From Parasporobacterium sp. (GTDB lineage: Bacteria; Bacillota; Clostridia; Lachnospirales; Lachnospiraceae): a stretch of 64,000 nucleotides of DNA. The position numbers were made by a program, and so were the translations under genes. The notes under the pieces are model-generated. The model searched no databases. It was given only the letters and a program-made list of their open reading frames with translations, and was not told where the DNA came from. Below, piece by piece: positions 1 through 8,710 of this stretch (within the stretch, counting starts at the first letter, position 1; each line of letters opens with the position of its first letter). The stretch lies in NCBI GenBank assembly GCA_017510065.1, contig JAFWOB010000137.1:62001-126000 (forward strand), read 5' to 3'.

Positions 1-117
1 TTTAAACAGACATGCCGTACAGATTCCGCCGTTTTGTTCTATCGAGGATCTTATGCGCGCTGTCACAGCACCGTCAGGATCCTTTGCCGTATTTGTGATC
101 AATACAACGTGTTTCAT
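1..117 (-). CDS. nadK: NAD kinase, N-terminal fragment (cut by window edge)
   Basis: NAD kinase phosphorylates NAD to NADP in the cytoplasm. Only the first 39 codons lie in the window. The translation begins MKHVVLITNTAKDPDGAVT and continues with an amphipathic helix and a short strand, which is how clostridial NAD kinases start (MKHFY-type opening, then a Lys-Asp-rich turn). The catalytic GGDGT motif lies beyond the window edge. It follows tlyA with a 21-bp gap on the same strand, matching the conserved clostridial order dxs-tlyA-nadK-argR-recN. The identification rests on this context plus the short N-terminus. Confidence 0.75.
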   Translation of the reverse strand, partial: MKHVVLITNTAKDPDGAVTARIRSSIEQNGGICTACLFK

Positions 118-138
118 TTGATGGTTCAATCCTTTATT

Positions 139-933
139 TCAATCAAGGTTCTCATGTGCATTTTTGACAACCTGCTTAATGAGCTCCGGATCGACCGTAC
201 CGGACTCTGCCCTGACATACATCAGGTATTCAATATTACCTTCCGGTCCTTTTACCGGAGAAAAATCAAGTCCGGCAGGACACAGACCCAGGGAATGCAC
301 ATAATCCCAGATTTTGCGGATCACTTCTTCATGAACAGCAGGATCTTTGACGACGCCTTTTTTTCCCACTTTTTCCCTGCCGGCTTCGAACTGGGGCTTG
401 ATCAGCATCACCATTTCCTTACGCTCGTCCAGCACGGAGAGGGCCGCCGGGATCACCAGCGTCAGGGAAATAAAAGAAACATCCACACTGGCAAATCCGA
501 TCTTTTCCGGAACATCTTCTGCCTTCAGATACCGTACATTGGTTTTCTCCATGACCACAACACGGGGATCATTCCGAAGCTTATAATGAAGCAGTCCCTT
601 TCCGACATCAACAGAATATACTTTGGCCGCACCATTTTGCAGCATACAGTCGGTGAAGCCGCCTGTTGAAGAACCGATATCCATGCAGACACGGTCTTTC
701 AGATCAACCGGGAAGCACGCCATCGCCTTCTCCAGTTTCAATCCTCCGCGGCTGACGTATTTCAAAGTCTCTCCCCGGATCTCTATGCTGCAATCATCTG
801 CAAACATGGATCCTGCTTTCAGTTCTTTCTGTCCGTCTACATAGACAGCCCCGCTCATAATAACGGCCTGGGCTTTTGATCTTGTCATTTCCGGATTCAG
901 TTCCGTCAGAAGTACATCCAGTCTCTTTTTCAA
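139..933 (-). CDS. tlyA: TlyA family rRNA 2'-O-methyltransferase
   Basis: Predicted SAM-dependent 2'-O-ribose methyltransferase of rRNA (the TlyA/YqxC hemolysin-like family). An S4 RNA-binding domain occupies about residues 1-60. It is followed by an FtsJ-like Rossmann domain with the SAM loop DIGSSTGGFTD, then DVSFIS, IKPQFE and the NIEYL segment that carry the family's K-D-K-E catalytic residues. The frame is open upstream inside dxs, but the S4 domain begins at a TTG whose last two bases form part of the dxs stop (TTGA overlap). With a GGAG upstream this implies translational coupling, so I chose the TTG (264 aa). A start at 984 would add 17 unconserved residues. Confidence 0.9.
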   Translation of the reverse strand: MKKRLDVLLTELNPEMTRSKAQAVIMSGAVYVDGQKELKAGSMFADDCSIEIRGETLKYVSRGGLKLEKAMACFPVDLKDRVCMDIGSSTGGFTDCMLQNGAAKVYSVDVGKGLLHYKLRNDPRVVVMEKTNVRYLKAEDVPEKIGFASVDVSFISLTLVIPAALSVLDERKEMVMLIKPQFEAGREKVGKKGVVKDPAVHEEVIRKIWDYVHSLGLCPAGLDFSPVKGPEGNIEYLMYVRAESGTVDPELIKQVVKNAHENLD

Positions 934-2798
934 ACCAGTTCTTTCTCCAGTCTCTCCATGATAGAATCTGCGTCGATCCTGCATTCCCGTTTCTGGAGGC
1001 TCACATCTCCCTGTTCCACATACATATTCGGGATCGCGATCGGGATTACCTTGACATCTGCTCCCACATTATTGATGTGTCTTAGCACTTCCACACCATA
1101 TCCGCCGCTGATCACATTTTCTTCGATCGTGATGATATACCTGTGAGAGATCAGAAGATCATCGATCAGTTTTTCGTCAAAGGGCTTCAGGAAACGTGCA
1201 TTGACTAACGTCACATTCCATCCTTTCTCCTTCAGGCGATGACGTACGAGGACTGCAGTTCCGATCATTGTGCCTACCGATATGATCGCTACATCCGTTT
1301 CCAGGAAGATTCCTTCACTCTTTCCATATACAATAGGCTCCCGAAACTCTGCGGCCACATCATCCGCAGTACCTCTGGGATAACGGATGGCAAGCGGCGC
1401 ATTGAAACCGGCAGCAAATCGGATCGCGTCTGCCAGTTCTATGCTGTTTTTCGGGGCAAGGATATTCATGTTCGGGATCATACTGAGATAGGAGATATCA
1501 AAAATACCCTGATGCGTCTCCCCATCCTGTCCTACCAGTCCAGCCCTGTCAATACAGAATGTAACCGGAAGATTCTGAATACAGACATCATGCAGGATCT
1601 GATCAAATGCCCGCTGCAGGAAAGAAGAATAGATCGCTACAAACGGCTTGTAGCCTGAAGCTGCAAGACCTGCCGCAAAGGTAACGGCATGTTCCTCCGC
1701 GATCCCCACATCAAAGAAGCGGTCCGGGAAATGTTCCGCAAATTTTTTAAGCCCGGTGCCATCCGGCATAGCCGCTGTGATAGCTACGATCTTGGGATCT
1801 GCTTCCCCTGCTTTCACAAGGGCATCCGCAAAACAGGATGTATAACTCTTTCCGGGATTGGTATTCAGAAGTTCTCCGGTAGCAGGATCAAAAGGTCCGA
1901 TTCCATGGAATTTTTCAGGATTCTTTTCTGCCGGTTTGTACCCTTTTCCTTTTTTGGTCCTGACATGGATCACAACAGGATGATCGATCTTTCTTGCCTC
2001 TTTCAGGATCTTGGTCATCGCTTCAATATTATGTCCGTCAAAAGGCCCCAGGTAGGTGATTCCGATATTTTCAAAAAACATACCCGGCAGGATCAGCTGT
2101 TTCAGGCTGCTCTTTGTTTTCTTGATCTGCCTGATGAGTTTCTCACCGATCAGCGGGATTCTGCTGAGTTTTCCGGCCACGCCGGATTTCATGTCATTAT
2201 ACAGTGCACCGGCACGCATTCCGGACAGATAGGACGACAGTCCGCCGACGTTCTTCGCGATAGACATATTGTTATCATTAAGCACAATAATGAAATTGCG
2301 TTTCAGCCTGGAAGCATAATTCAACGCTTCCAGCGCCAGTCCGCCGGTCAGGGAACCGTCTCCGATCACTGCGATCACCGTACGGTCATCCTGATCCATC
2401 TGACAGGACATTGCCATTCCCAGCGCTGCCGAAAGTGAGGTAGAGGAATGGCCGGTATTAAAAGCATCATAAACAGATTCTCTCCGTTTCGGAAACCCGC
2501 TTAATCCGCCATATTCCCGCAGATGGTCGAACATCTCTTTTCTGCCCGTCAGCATTTTATAGACATAGGACTGGTGACCCACATCCCAGATGATCTTGTC
2601 TTTCGGAAGTTCCGTGCAAAGAAGCAGCGCCAGAGTCAGTTCCACAACCCCCAGATTGGATGCAAGATGTCCGCCGGTCCTGCTTACTTTCATAACCAGA
2701 AACTTCCGGATTTCCTTAGCCAGCATACTAAGCTGTACATCAGACAGTTGTTTGATATCATCCGGTGTATTGATTTTATCTAAGATCGGGAATTCCAT
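930..2798 (-). CDS. dxs: 1-deoxy-D-xylulose-5-phosphate synthase
   Basis: Thiamine-diphosphate enzyme that condenses pyruvate and glyceraldehyde 3-phosphate into DXP, the entry step of the MEP isoprenoid pathway. At 622 aa it is full length. The ThDP/Mg motif runs from GDGSLTGG to NDNNMSI; the transketolase pyrimidine domain carries IAEEHAVTFAAGLA with the catalytic Glu, and the GQDGETHQG segment is typical of DXS. It starts 7 bp after ispA, which makes the next MEP-pathway substrate consumer, and its stop overlaps the tlyA start. It therefore belongs to a single ispA-dxs-tlyA-nadK transcription unit. Confidence 0.97.
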   Translation of the reverse strand: MEFPILDKINTPDDIKQLSDVQLSMLAKEIRKFLVMKVSRTGGHLASNLGVVELTLALLLCTELPKDKIIWDVGHQSYVYKMLTGRKEMFDHLREYGGLSGFPKRRESVYDAFNTGHSSTSLSAALGMAMSCQMDQDDRTVIAVIGDGSLTGGLALEALNYASRLKRNFIIVLNDNNMSIAKNVGGLSSYLSGMRAGALYNDMKSGVAGKLSRIPLIGEKLIRQIKKTKSSLKQLILPGMFFENIGITYLGPFDGHNIEAMTKILKEARKIDHPVVIHVRTKKGKGYKPAEKNPEKFHGIGPFDPATGELLNTNPGKSYTSCFADALVKAGEADPKIVAITAAMPDGTGLKKFAEHFPDRFFDVGIAEEHAVTFAAGLAASGYKPFVAIYSSFLQRAFDQILHDVCIQNLPVTFCIDRAGLVGQDGETHQGIFDISYLSMIPNMNILAPKNSIELADAIRFAAGFNAPLAIRYPRGTADDVAAEFREPIVYGKSEGIFLETDVAIISVGTMIGTAVLVRHRLKEKGWNVTLVNARFLKPFDEKLIDDLLISHRYIITIEENVISGGYGVEVLRHINNVGADVKVIPIAIPNMYVEQGDVSLQKRECRIDADSIMERLEKELV

Positions 2799-2805
2799 CT
2801 TTTTG

Positions 2806-3717
2806 TTATTTATCTCTTTCCGTTAAATACAGGATCAGATCTCTGAGAAATGCGTTTTTAAACCGTAAATGGTCAAACATCTCTACTGCCCGTTCTGTAT
2901 ATGCCTTGACCATCTGCTCTGCTTTTTCAATCCCGTAAAGTGTTACATAGGTTATTTTTTCATTTTTGGCATCGCTTCCAACTGGTTTTCCAAGAAGCTC
3001 CTGACTGCCGGTTACATCAAGGATATCATCCCTGATCTGAAATGCAAGTCCGATATAGCCTGCTATTTTTTCAACAAGATCGATTTCATGGTCACTGGCG
3101 GATCCGAGGATCGCACCAACCATCATAGCTCCCTGCAGCAGAGCACCTGTCTTATTGAGATAAACATACTGCAGACTTTTTTCATCCGGTTGGAACTCCT
3201 CATGTTTGTCTGCATAGACATCCACATACTGACCGCCTACCATACCAAACATTCCCGCTTTCTGGGAAAGAACCCTGGCAGCGCTGATGCCGCCCATATA
3301 ATCGTCCGGCTCTTCGCTTCCTTCGATCGCGTCGAATATGATCTCATATGCCCTGTTCAGTAAGGCATCTCCTGCCAATATACCGGCTGCTTCGCCATAA
3401 CGTGCATGGCAGGTAAGCTGACCTCTCCTGTATTCATCATTATCCATAGCAGGCAGATCATCATGGATCAGAGAATACGTATGGATAAACTCTGCCGCTG
3501 CCATAAAAGCATATAGAATCTCCGGCTCATCTCTTCCTTCTGCAAACATACGGAAAGTTTCCTGCATCAGCATGGGACGCAGCCTTTTCCCCCCTGCTTT
3601 TACGGAATAGGAAACAGCCTCTGCAAGTTCTGTGTTGAATGGATCCGGTTCGGGAAGATAATCATAGATCAGGTCATTGATCTCATCCACATGATCCTGA
3701 AGTACTTTTTTATCCAT
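2806..3717 (-). CDS. ispA: Farnesyl diphosphate synthase / polyprenyl synthetase
   Basis: Trans-prenyltransferase that condenses IPP with DMAPP and GPP to give farnesyl diphosphate for undecaprenol and other lipids. Both aspartate-rich Mg sites are visible: HDDLPAMDND (first DDxxD) and QIRDDILD (second). GGKRLRP near residue 43 is the IPP-binding motif. Its 303 aa match the IspA family. The start has an AAGGAG site and overlaps the end of xseB by 8 bp; dxs follows directly. Confidence 0.95.
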   Translation of the reverse strand: MDKKVLQDHVDEINDLIYDYLPEPDPFNTELAEAVSYSVKAGGKRLRPMLMQETFRMFAEGRDEPEILYAFMAAAEFIHTYSLIHDDLPAMDNDEYRRGQLTCHARYGEAAGILAGDALLNRAYEIIFDAIEGSEEPDDYMGGISAARVLSQKAGMFGMVGGQYVDVYADKHEEFQPDEKSLQYVYLNKTGALLQGAMMVGAILGSASDHEIDLVEKIAGYIGLAFQIRDDILDVTGSQELLGKPVGSDAKNEKITYVTLYGIEKAEQMVKAYTERAVEMFDHLRFKNAFLRDLILYLTERDK

Positions 3718-3928
3718 CGATACTCCTTTCCTGACTGCCGTTTATGATCTCGATCTCACATTTGATCTTATCGATCTTCCGGCTGCACTGTTCTACCAAA
3801 GCGATCCCTTCTTTATAAAGGTCAAATGTTTCCTGCAGGCTAAGGGATGAAGCCTGCATACTGTTAATGATCGCATCCAGTTTATTAAAAGATTCTTCAA
3901 TCGTCAGTTCTTTTTGTTCCTTTTCCAT
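3710..3928 (-). CDS. xseB: Exodeoxyribonuclease VII small subunit
   Basis: Small helical subunit of exonuclease VII, which degrades single-stranded DNA from both ends. The 72 aa contain the family pattern SFNKLDAIINSMQ...SLQETFDLYKEGIALVEQC. It lies between xseA (19 bp upstream) and ispA (overlap), the usual arrangement in Firmicutes. An AGGTGACAGG ribosome-binding site precedes the ATG. Confidence 0.95.
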   Translation of the reverse strand: MEKEQKELTIEESFNKLDAIINSMQASSLSLQETFDLYKEGIALVEQCSRKIDKIKCEIEIINGSQERSIDG

Positions 3929-3947
3929 CCTGTCACCTGTATCTTTC

Positions 3948-5174
3948 TTAGTCCTGATACTGTTCCTGCTGCTTGCCCGATCGGATCACTCTGGCGCTGA
4001 TCGATCCATCTGATACCGTGATCGTTACCAGGTCACCTTCTTTTGCTTGATCTGTGCGGCAGATCACGCTGCCGTCCTCTGCGGTCACATACGAATATCC
4101 TTCCCTCAGCCGTTTCAGCGGAGAAAGCCCGGAAAGGCGTTCAGATAAAGATAAAAGACGTTCCCTGGACCATGAAAGCTTATCGTTCATAAAAGAGTTC
4201 AGGTCTGTCTCATATGCTTTCAGTTTCTGTTGTTTTGTATGGATCTGATTACCCGGTGAAAGAACTTCCAGGTTCAGACGATACCTGGCGGAACGTTCCA
4301 TATAACGGTTCAGTTTCTGTTCCATCAGCTGATCCAGACTGAAAACATAATTGTTGAGATCTTCTGTAAATCTGTCATATCGAAAAACTGCCAGTTCAGC
4401 CGCCTGAGAGGGAGTGGAAGCTCTCTGGTCCGCTGCAAAATCAGCGATCGTCACATCCGTCTCGTGACCAACAGCAGAGATGATCGGCGTTTTTGCCTCG
4501 AATATGGCGCGGGCAACACTTTCTTCATTAAACGCCCACAGATCTTCGATGGAGCCGCCTCCTCTTCCGATAATGATCACATCCAGCCCCAGTTCATCCA
4601 GATAGCGGATGCCTTCGCAGATGGAAGCGGCAGCACCTTCTCCCTGTACTTTTGCAGGATATAGCATGATCCGGCAATAAGGATTTCTGGTACTGGCCAC
4701 ATTAAAAATATCCCGGATGACAGCTCCTGTTTCGGAAGTAACCACCCCGATCTTCCTGGAATATCTGGGGATCGGTTTCTTGTAAATCTCATCGAACATA
4801 CCGGATTCCCGAAGCCGGTTTTTCAGTTCTTCAAAACGCCTGTATAAGATCCCTTCCCCATCAGGATAAACCTGCTTTACATACAGCTGGTATCTTCCAT
4901 CCCGTTCAAACACGGAAACTCTGCCGTAAAAGACAGCCTTCATTCCGTCCTTCATACGAAATGTCAGTTTTGCGGCATCCTGGGAAAACATCACCGCAGA
5001 GATCACACTGGTCTCATCTTTGACTGAAAAATAGACATGCCCGGTATAATGGTATTTGCAGTTGGAGATTTCTCCCTTGATATAAACATTTTTCAGCAGA
5101 AAATCCCGGTCCATCATATCACGGACATACCGGTTGATCTGCGCTACCGTATAGACATTATTCTTTTCCAGCAT
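3948..5174 (-). CDS. xseA: Exodeoxyribonuclease VII large subunit
   Basis: Catalytic subunit of exonuclease VII. An OB-fold single-strand-binding domain is at about residues 5-100 (GEISNCKYHYTGHVYFSVKD). The catalytic domain follows, with the conserved TSETGAVIRD, GRGGGSIEDLWAFNE and SAVGHETDVTIADFAAD segments, and then a long coiled coil to about residue 350 that recruits XseB. Its 408 aa are usual. The start sits inside the end of nusB (17-bp overlap) with a good AGGTGG site. Confidence 0.97.
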   Translation of the reverse strand: MLEKNNVYTVAQINRYVRDMMDRDFLLKNVYIKGEISNCKYHYTGHVYFSVKDETSVISAVMFSQDAAKLTFRMKDGMKAVFYGRVSVFERDGRYQLYVKQVYPDGEGILYRRFEELKNRLRESGMFDEIYKKPIPRYSRKIGVVTSETGAVIRDIFNVASTRNPYCRIMLYPAKVQGEGAAASICEGIRYLDELGLDVIIIGRGGGSIEDLWAFNEESVARAIFEAKTPIISAVGHETDVTIADFAADQRASTPSQAAELAVFRYDRFTEDLNNYVFSLDQLMEQKLNRYMERSARYRLNLEVLSPGNQIHTKQQKLKAYETDLNSFMNDKLSWSRERLLSLSERLSGLSPLKRLREGYSYVTAEDGSVICRTDQAKEGDLVTITVSDGSISARVIRSGKQQEQYQD

Positions 5175-5580
5175 TCTGAACCACCTTGGCCAGTATTCCG
5201 TTTACAAAAGAGCCGGAATTATCTGTTCCATAGTTTTTCGCAAGCTCGACAGCATCATTGATCGCTGCAGCATCCGGCACAGAATCATCATAAATGATCT
5301 CATAATAGGCAAGTCTGAGCGCCGTCAGATCCGAATGGTTCATCCGTCGGACTTTCCAGCCGACACTGATTTCATCCAATGCTTTATCGATCTCTTCGAT
5401 CTTTTCACATACATTTAAGACCCGGGTTGCGATATACTGTTTTTCTTCTTCCGAAAACTCATCTTCATCTTCAAAAAAGCTTCTGATCTGTCCCGGCATT
5501 TCTTCCAGATCATAATAATCCGCACGGAACAATATGATAAAAGCTGCTTCTCTTAACTGAGTTCTTCTTGTGATCTTCAT
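5158..5580 (-). CDS. nusB: Transcription antitermination factor NusB
   Basis: RNA-binding NusB/S10 antitermination factor for rRNA transcription. An all-helical fold of 140 aa is visible, beginning MKITRRTQLREAAF and ending with the typical DAVELAKNYGTDNSGSFVNGIL block. The frame is open a little upstream, but the internal ATG at 5580 has a strong GGGAGG site at proper spacing and matches the family N-terminus, so I used it. It overlaps xseA. Confidence 0.93.
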   Translation of the reverse strand: MKITRRTQLREAAFIILFRADYYDLEEMPGQIRSFFEDEDEFSEEEKQYIATRVLNVCEKIEEIDKALDEISVGWKVRRMNHSDLTALRLAYYEIIYDDSVPDAAAINDAVELAKNYGTDNSGSFVNGILAKVVQNAGKE

Positions 5581-5639
5581 ATAAACGGTGCCTCCCGCAC
5601 CTTCCGGCATATTCCGCCGGAAAATAACTCGATACAAAA

Positions 5640-5668
5640 CAACGAGGGTGCCATTAAGACACCCTCAT
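5640..5668 (-). terminator. Rho-independent terminator after rlmH
   Basis: A 7-bp GC-rich stem (GAGGGTG/CACCCTC) with a 9-base loop, read on the minus strand and followed by a moderately T-rich GTTGTTTTGT. It lies 9 bp beyond the rlmH stop and 60 bp before nusB, so it probably ends the rlmH transcript. Confidence 0.7.
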
Positions 5669-5676
5669 GAAATAAA

Positions 5677-6153
5677 TTACTTGTGGTATGGTTCGTTTCT
5701 TATGATTTTAAATGATCTGTAGATCTGTTCCATCAATATCACTCTCATCAATTGATGCGGAAAAGTCATGTCGGAAAAACTGAGCTTATAATCTGCTCTG
5801 TCCGATACTTCCGCCGAAAGTCCCAACGATCCTCCGATGACAAAAACAATGTCCGGCTTTCCCAGGTTCCACAACATTTCCATATGCTGTGCAAATCCTT
5901 CTGAAGTCAGCTTTTTTCCTTTTATCTCCAAAGTGATCACATACTCTTTATCTGTTATATTGTCAAGGATCCTACTGCCTTCTTTATTTTTAACCTGTTC
6001 CCGGACAGCGTCAGGTGCCCCTTCCGGACATTTTTCGTCAGGTACCTGGATGATCTCCAGCCTGGTATAACTGTTCAGCCTTTTGGCATACTCCGCTGCA
6101 GCCTCAGTCAGATATTTTTCCTTTAATTTACCGACTGCAATGATCTTGATCAT
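5677..6153 (-). CDS. rlmH: 23S rRNA (pseudouridine1915-N3)-methyltransferase RlmH
   Basis: SPOUT-fold methyltransferase that modifies pseudouridine 1915 in helix 69 of 23S rRNA on the assembled ribosome. It has 158 aa with [10 protein letters not shown] (the SAM-binding knot) and the C-terminal [20 protein letters not shown] run ending in NEPYHK, which is almost invariant in RlmH. It starts 6 bp after the zinc-ribbon gene with no strong ribosome-binding site, suggesting translational coupling. Confidence 0.97.
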   Translation of the reverse strand: MIKIIAVGKLKEKYLTEAAAEYAKRLNSYTRLEIIQVPDEKCPEGAPDAVREQVKNKEGSRILDNITDKEYVITLEIKGKKLTSEGFAQHMEMLWNLGKPDIVFVIGGSLGLSAEVSDRADYKLSFSDMTFPHQLMRVILMEQIYRSFKIIRNEPYHK

Positions 6154-6159
6154 CTTAAA

Positions 6160-7575
6160 TTACCAGGAAATGTAATAATCACTCCGGTTGTCAACTTCAA
6201 TACCGTACACATTGCCGTAATTGACGCCTACACCTCTGTAAAGTGTTTTGTCCAGGGCTCCGTCGGAAGTAAAGAAATCCACCCGGATGATATAATAGGT
6301 ATAACCATCGATCTCATAAACCCCCTCATGGGTCAGCTGCGCGTATCCTTCATCGGTGTAGAGATCGTAATCCATTATATAGCCATCCCAGAGAAGCTCA
6401 TTTTTCACCTGGTTCAGTGCATCATTGCTGGAATAATTGTATTCGTATTCCAGAGAATAACCACAGCTGGAAACAGGGCTGGAAACTCCGTCTTTAATGC
6501 AGATGGCCGAGAAAGTGCTGGTACCCGGACGCATCTTTACAGGACCCATATACAAAGTGGAACGCTCACTCGGGATCGAGCCGTCATAGGTATAGTAGAT
6601 GGCAGCTCCTTCCGGGGAAGAAACCAGAATATTCTGATCTGAGGAATATTCTCCGGAAACAGGTGAAATCTGTGGAGCCGACAATACGATTGCAGTCGTT
6701 GTTTCCTGCTCCGTTGTCGTCTGTGCCTCAGCGATCATGGCAGCGTCCGCTTCGTTGTATTCCAGATTGAATTCCATATTGATCTCACCGGATTTCTCGG
6801 AATCCAATGAGAAGGAGGTCGCCCTGAAATGCACTGTCGGATAGGAATTCATAACATCCTGTGCGGTAATATCAAACGATCCGTTATAGATCTTTGAGTT
6901 AAAATTCGGTTCCGTCCCATCCAGAGTATAGAAAACATTTCCTTCCTGCGGATTATTGATTGTGACCGTAACCGGAGCACTGTAGGTTGCCCCTGCTTCA
7001 AGGTTGCAGGAAAGTACCTCTGTATTATAAACCTGTCCGTTTCCATTCGGGGAGGAAGTGCCTCGGAAAACGCCAAGAATGGCGAGAACCCCTACCGCTG
7101 CAGCAGCAAGGATCACAAAAATGATCAGTGCTGTGATCACCCTGGCCGCCGTCTGGTCTTTTTCCAGATACAGGATCCTTCCGGCGGGTCTGGAAGCTCT
7201 CTTCCCGTCTGTACGCCGACTGCGGGAGGACTCTTTTGCAGATGACTTTGCGGGACGCAATTTTTCCTGCCTGTCATCCGGATCAGGATCCTCAGGCAGT
7301 TCCTGCTCTCCGTCAAAAATACTGTCTGTCCCGTAAAAATTCTTGGTTTTTGCCATGGATTCCCTGCTGCTGCGGGCTCCGGAAACGCCTGCAGGTTCAG
7401 AAATCTCATTGCTCTCTTCTTCGCTTTGATGCTCTTCGTTAAAAAAACGATCTACTTTATTGGCTATTTCAGCCTGAATATATTCATAATCTGCGGTAAC
7501 CTTCATCGGAGCCCCGCAGACCGGGCAGAATGCCTTATCATTATCTACTTCAAGTCCGCACTCTCTACAACGCAT
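6160..7575 (-). CDS. Zinc-ribbon, single-pass membrane protein with two CHB_HEX_C-like domains
   Basis: The 471 aa begin with a zinc ribbon (CRECGLEVDNDKAFCPVCG, four cysteines in two CxxC knuckles). A charged low-complexity linker follows to about residue 140, then one hydrophobic helix (about 143-169). Outside are two repeats (about 195-260 and 303-372) of the chitobiase/hexosaminidase C-terminal type, each with a [FY]YT.DG[TS].P signature (FYTLDGTEPN, YYTYDGSIPS). A C-terminal domain of about 80 residues has no family I recognise. By the positive-inside rule the ribbon is cytoplasmic and the repeats face the wall. It has a good GAGGG ribosome-binding site and is followed by rlmH. The function is unknown. 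Confidence 0.75.
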   Translation of the reverse strand: MRCRECGLEVDNDKAFCPVCGAPMKVTADYEYIQAEIANKVDRFFNEEHQSEEESNEISEPAGVSGARSSRESMAKTKNFYGTDSIFDGEQELPEDPDPDDRQEKLRPAKSSAKESSRSRRTDGKRASRPAGRILYLEKDQTAARVITALIIFVILAAAAVGVLAILGVFRGTSSPNGNGQVYNTEVLSCNLEAGATYSAPVTVTINNPQEGNVFYTLDGTEPNFNSKIYNGSFDITAQDVMNSYPTVHFRATSFSLDSEKSGEINMEFNLEYNEADAAMIAEAQTTTEQETTTAIVLSAPQISPVSGEYSSDQNILVSSPEGAAIYYTYDGSIPSERSTLYMGPVKMRPGTSTFSAICIKDGVSSPVSSCGYSLEYEYNYSSNDALNQVKNELLWDGYIMDYDLYTDEGYAQLTHEGVYEIDGYTYYIIRVDFFTSDGALDKTLYRGVGVNYGNVYGIEVDNRSDYYISW

Positions 7576-7620
7576 TATGATCCCTCAAACATTTTATTTA
7601 AAATAATTGTAACAAATTGT

Positions 7621-7640
7621 TTGTGATTTTGAAACCACAA
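7621..7640. promoter_or_regulatory. 20-bp interrupted palindrome upstream of the zinc-ribbon gene
   Basis: TTGTGATTTTGAAACCACAA reads as two half-sites (TTGTG-n-TTT / AAA-n-CACAA) around a short centre, in the AT-rich gap between galM and the zinc-ribbon gene. The dyad could be an operator. No convincing -35/-10 pair was found beside it. Confidence 0.35.
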
Positions 7641-7706
7641 ATATCATTTTTTTTGTAAATATTTTTCCTATTTGTGCGTTATTTTTTAGCAGACGTTCCT
7701 AAAAAT

Positions 7707-8696
7707 TCAATCCAGGATCACCTGATACAGACTTGTGTCACGTTTGATCTCTCCTGCTTTTACCAGACAGGATGGGAACTGCGGGTAATTAGGCGCGCAG
7801 GGATACATCTGTGGTTCCACTGCAACGCCGACAGGATTGCCCGAATAGATCTGGACCGAGGGCTGAGATGTCCGGATCTTCAGAGTGATCCCCCTCCCCG
7901 GAGCATGAAGAACCACATCCGGATCTGACGGAATATACAAAGAAGCATCTGTTCTGTCCGGCCGGTTCAGAATAAAGCAGTTGTCATAGTAACCGATCTC
8001 GGGATACTGCAGATCGGGATCTTTTTCGCTGCGAAGATCCATGACTTCTGATTCTTCTACATCCAGGATTCGTCCCGTTGGGATGATTTTATCGTCGATC
8101 TCCAGATATCTGTCCGCATTGACATACACCGTCTGGCCGGCTCCCAGATTGAAATAGCTGTGATTGGTAAGATTCAGCACTGTATCCTGATCTGAAACTG
8201 CCTCATAATCCATATGCAGAACATTATCATCATCCAGTGTATAGATAACCTTTACATCCACATTTCCCGGGAACCCGTCTTCGCCATCCGGACTATGATA
8301 GGTAAAAACGATCCCTTTCGAAGCCTCTTCCAGCGTGACAGCCGGAAGTGGAGATGCCTCAAACACTTTTTTCCCCCAGAGACCGTGCAGATGGTTTGGT
8401 CCATCGTTCGGCTCCAGTTCATACAGCGTATCACCGATCCTGAACTTAGAGTCCTTGATCCTGTTAGCGAATCTTCCGATAAATTCCCCGAAATAGCATG
8501 TGTCAGCTTCATATTCCGCCACACTGTCCAGTCCGTGTACGATATTGACAAGAGACCCTTCTTTGGTAGGAACCCAGAACTGTCTTAAAATGCAGCCGAA
8601 ACTTAAAAACTCAACGCGTATACCGTTGATGTTCTCAATGATATACGCGTTAACAGCTGTTCCATCAGATGTCTTTCCGAATTCGTAACTGTTCAT
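7707..8696 (-). CDS. galM: Aldose 1-epimerase (galactose mutarotase)
   Basis: Interconverts alpha and beta anomers of galactose or glucose in the cytoplasm. At 329 aa it has the family landmarks: GRFANRI, NHLHGL (first catalytic-site His), LTNHSYFNLG (second His) and VAVEPQMYP (catalytic Glu). It starts 14 bp after alaS with an AAAGGAAG site. No Leloir-pathway gene is beside it, so it may be a general hexose mutarotase. Confidence 0.93.
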   Translation of the reverse strand: MNSYEFGKTSDGTAVNAYIIENINGIRVEFLSFGCILRQFWVPTKEGSLVNIVHGLDSVAEYEADTCYFGEFIGRFANRIKDSKFRIGDTLYELEPNDGPNHLHGLWGKKVFEASPLPAVTLEEASKGIVFTYHSPDGEDGFPGNVDVKVIYTLDDDNVLHMDYEAVSDQDTVLNLTNHSYFNLGAGQTVYVNADRYLEIDDKIIPTGRILDVEESEVMDLRSEKDPDLQYPEIGYYDNCFILNRPDRTDASLYIPSDPDVVLHAPGRGITLKIRTSQPSVQIYSGNPVGVAVEPQMYPCAPNYPQFPSCLVKAGEIKRDTSLYQVILD

Positions 8697-8710
8697 ATGT
8701 CTTCCTTTTC

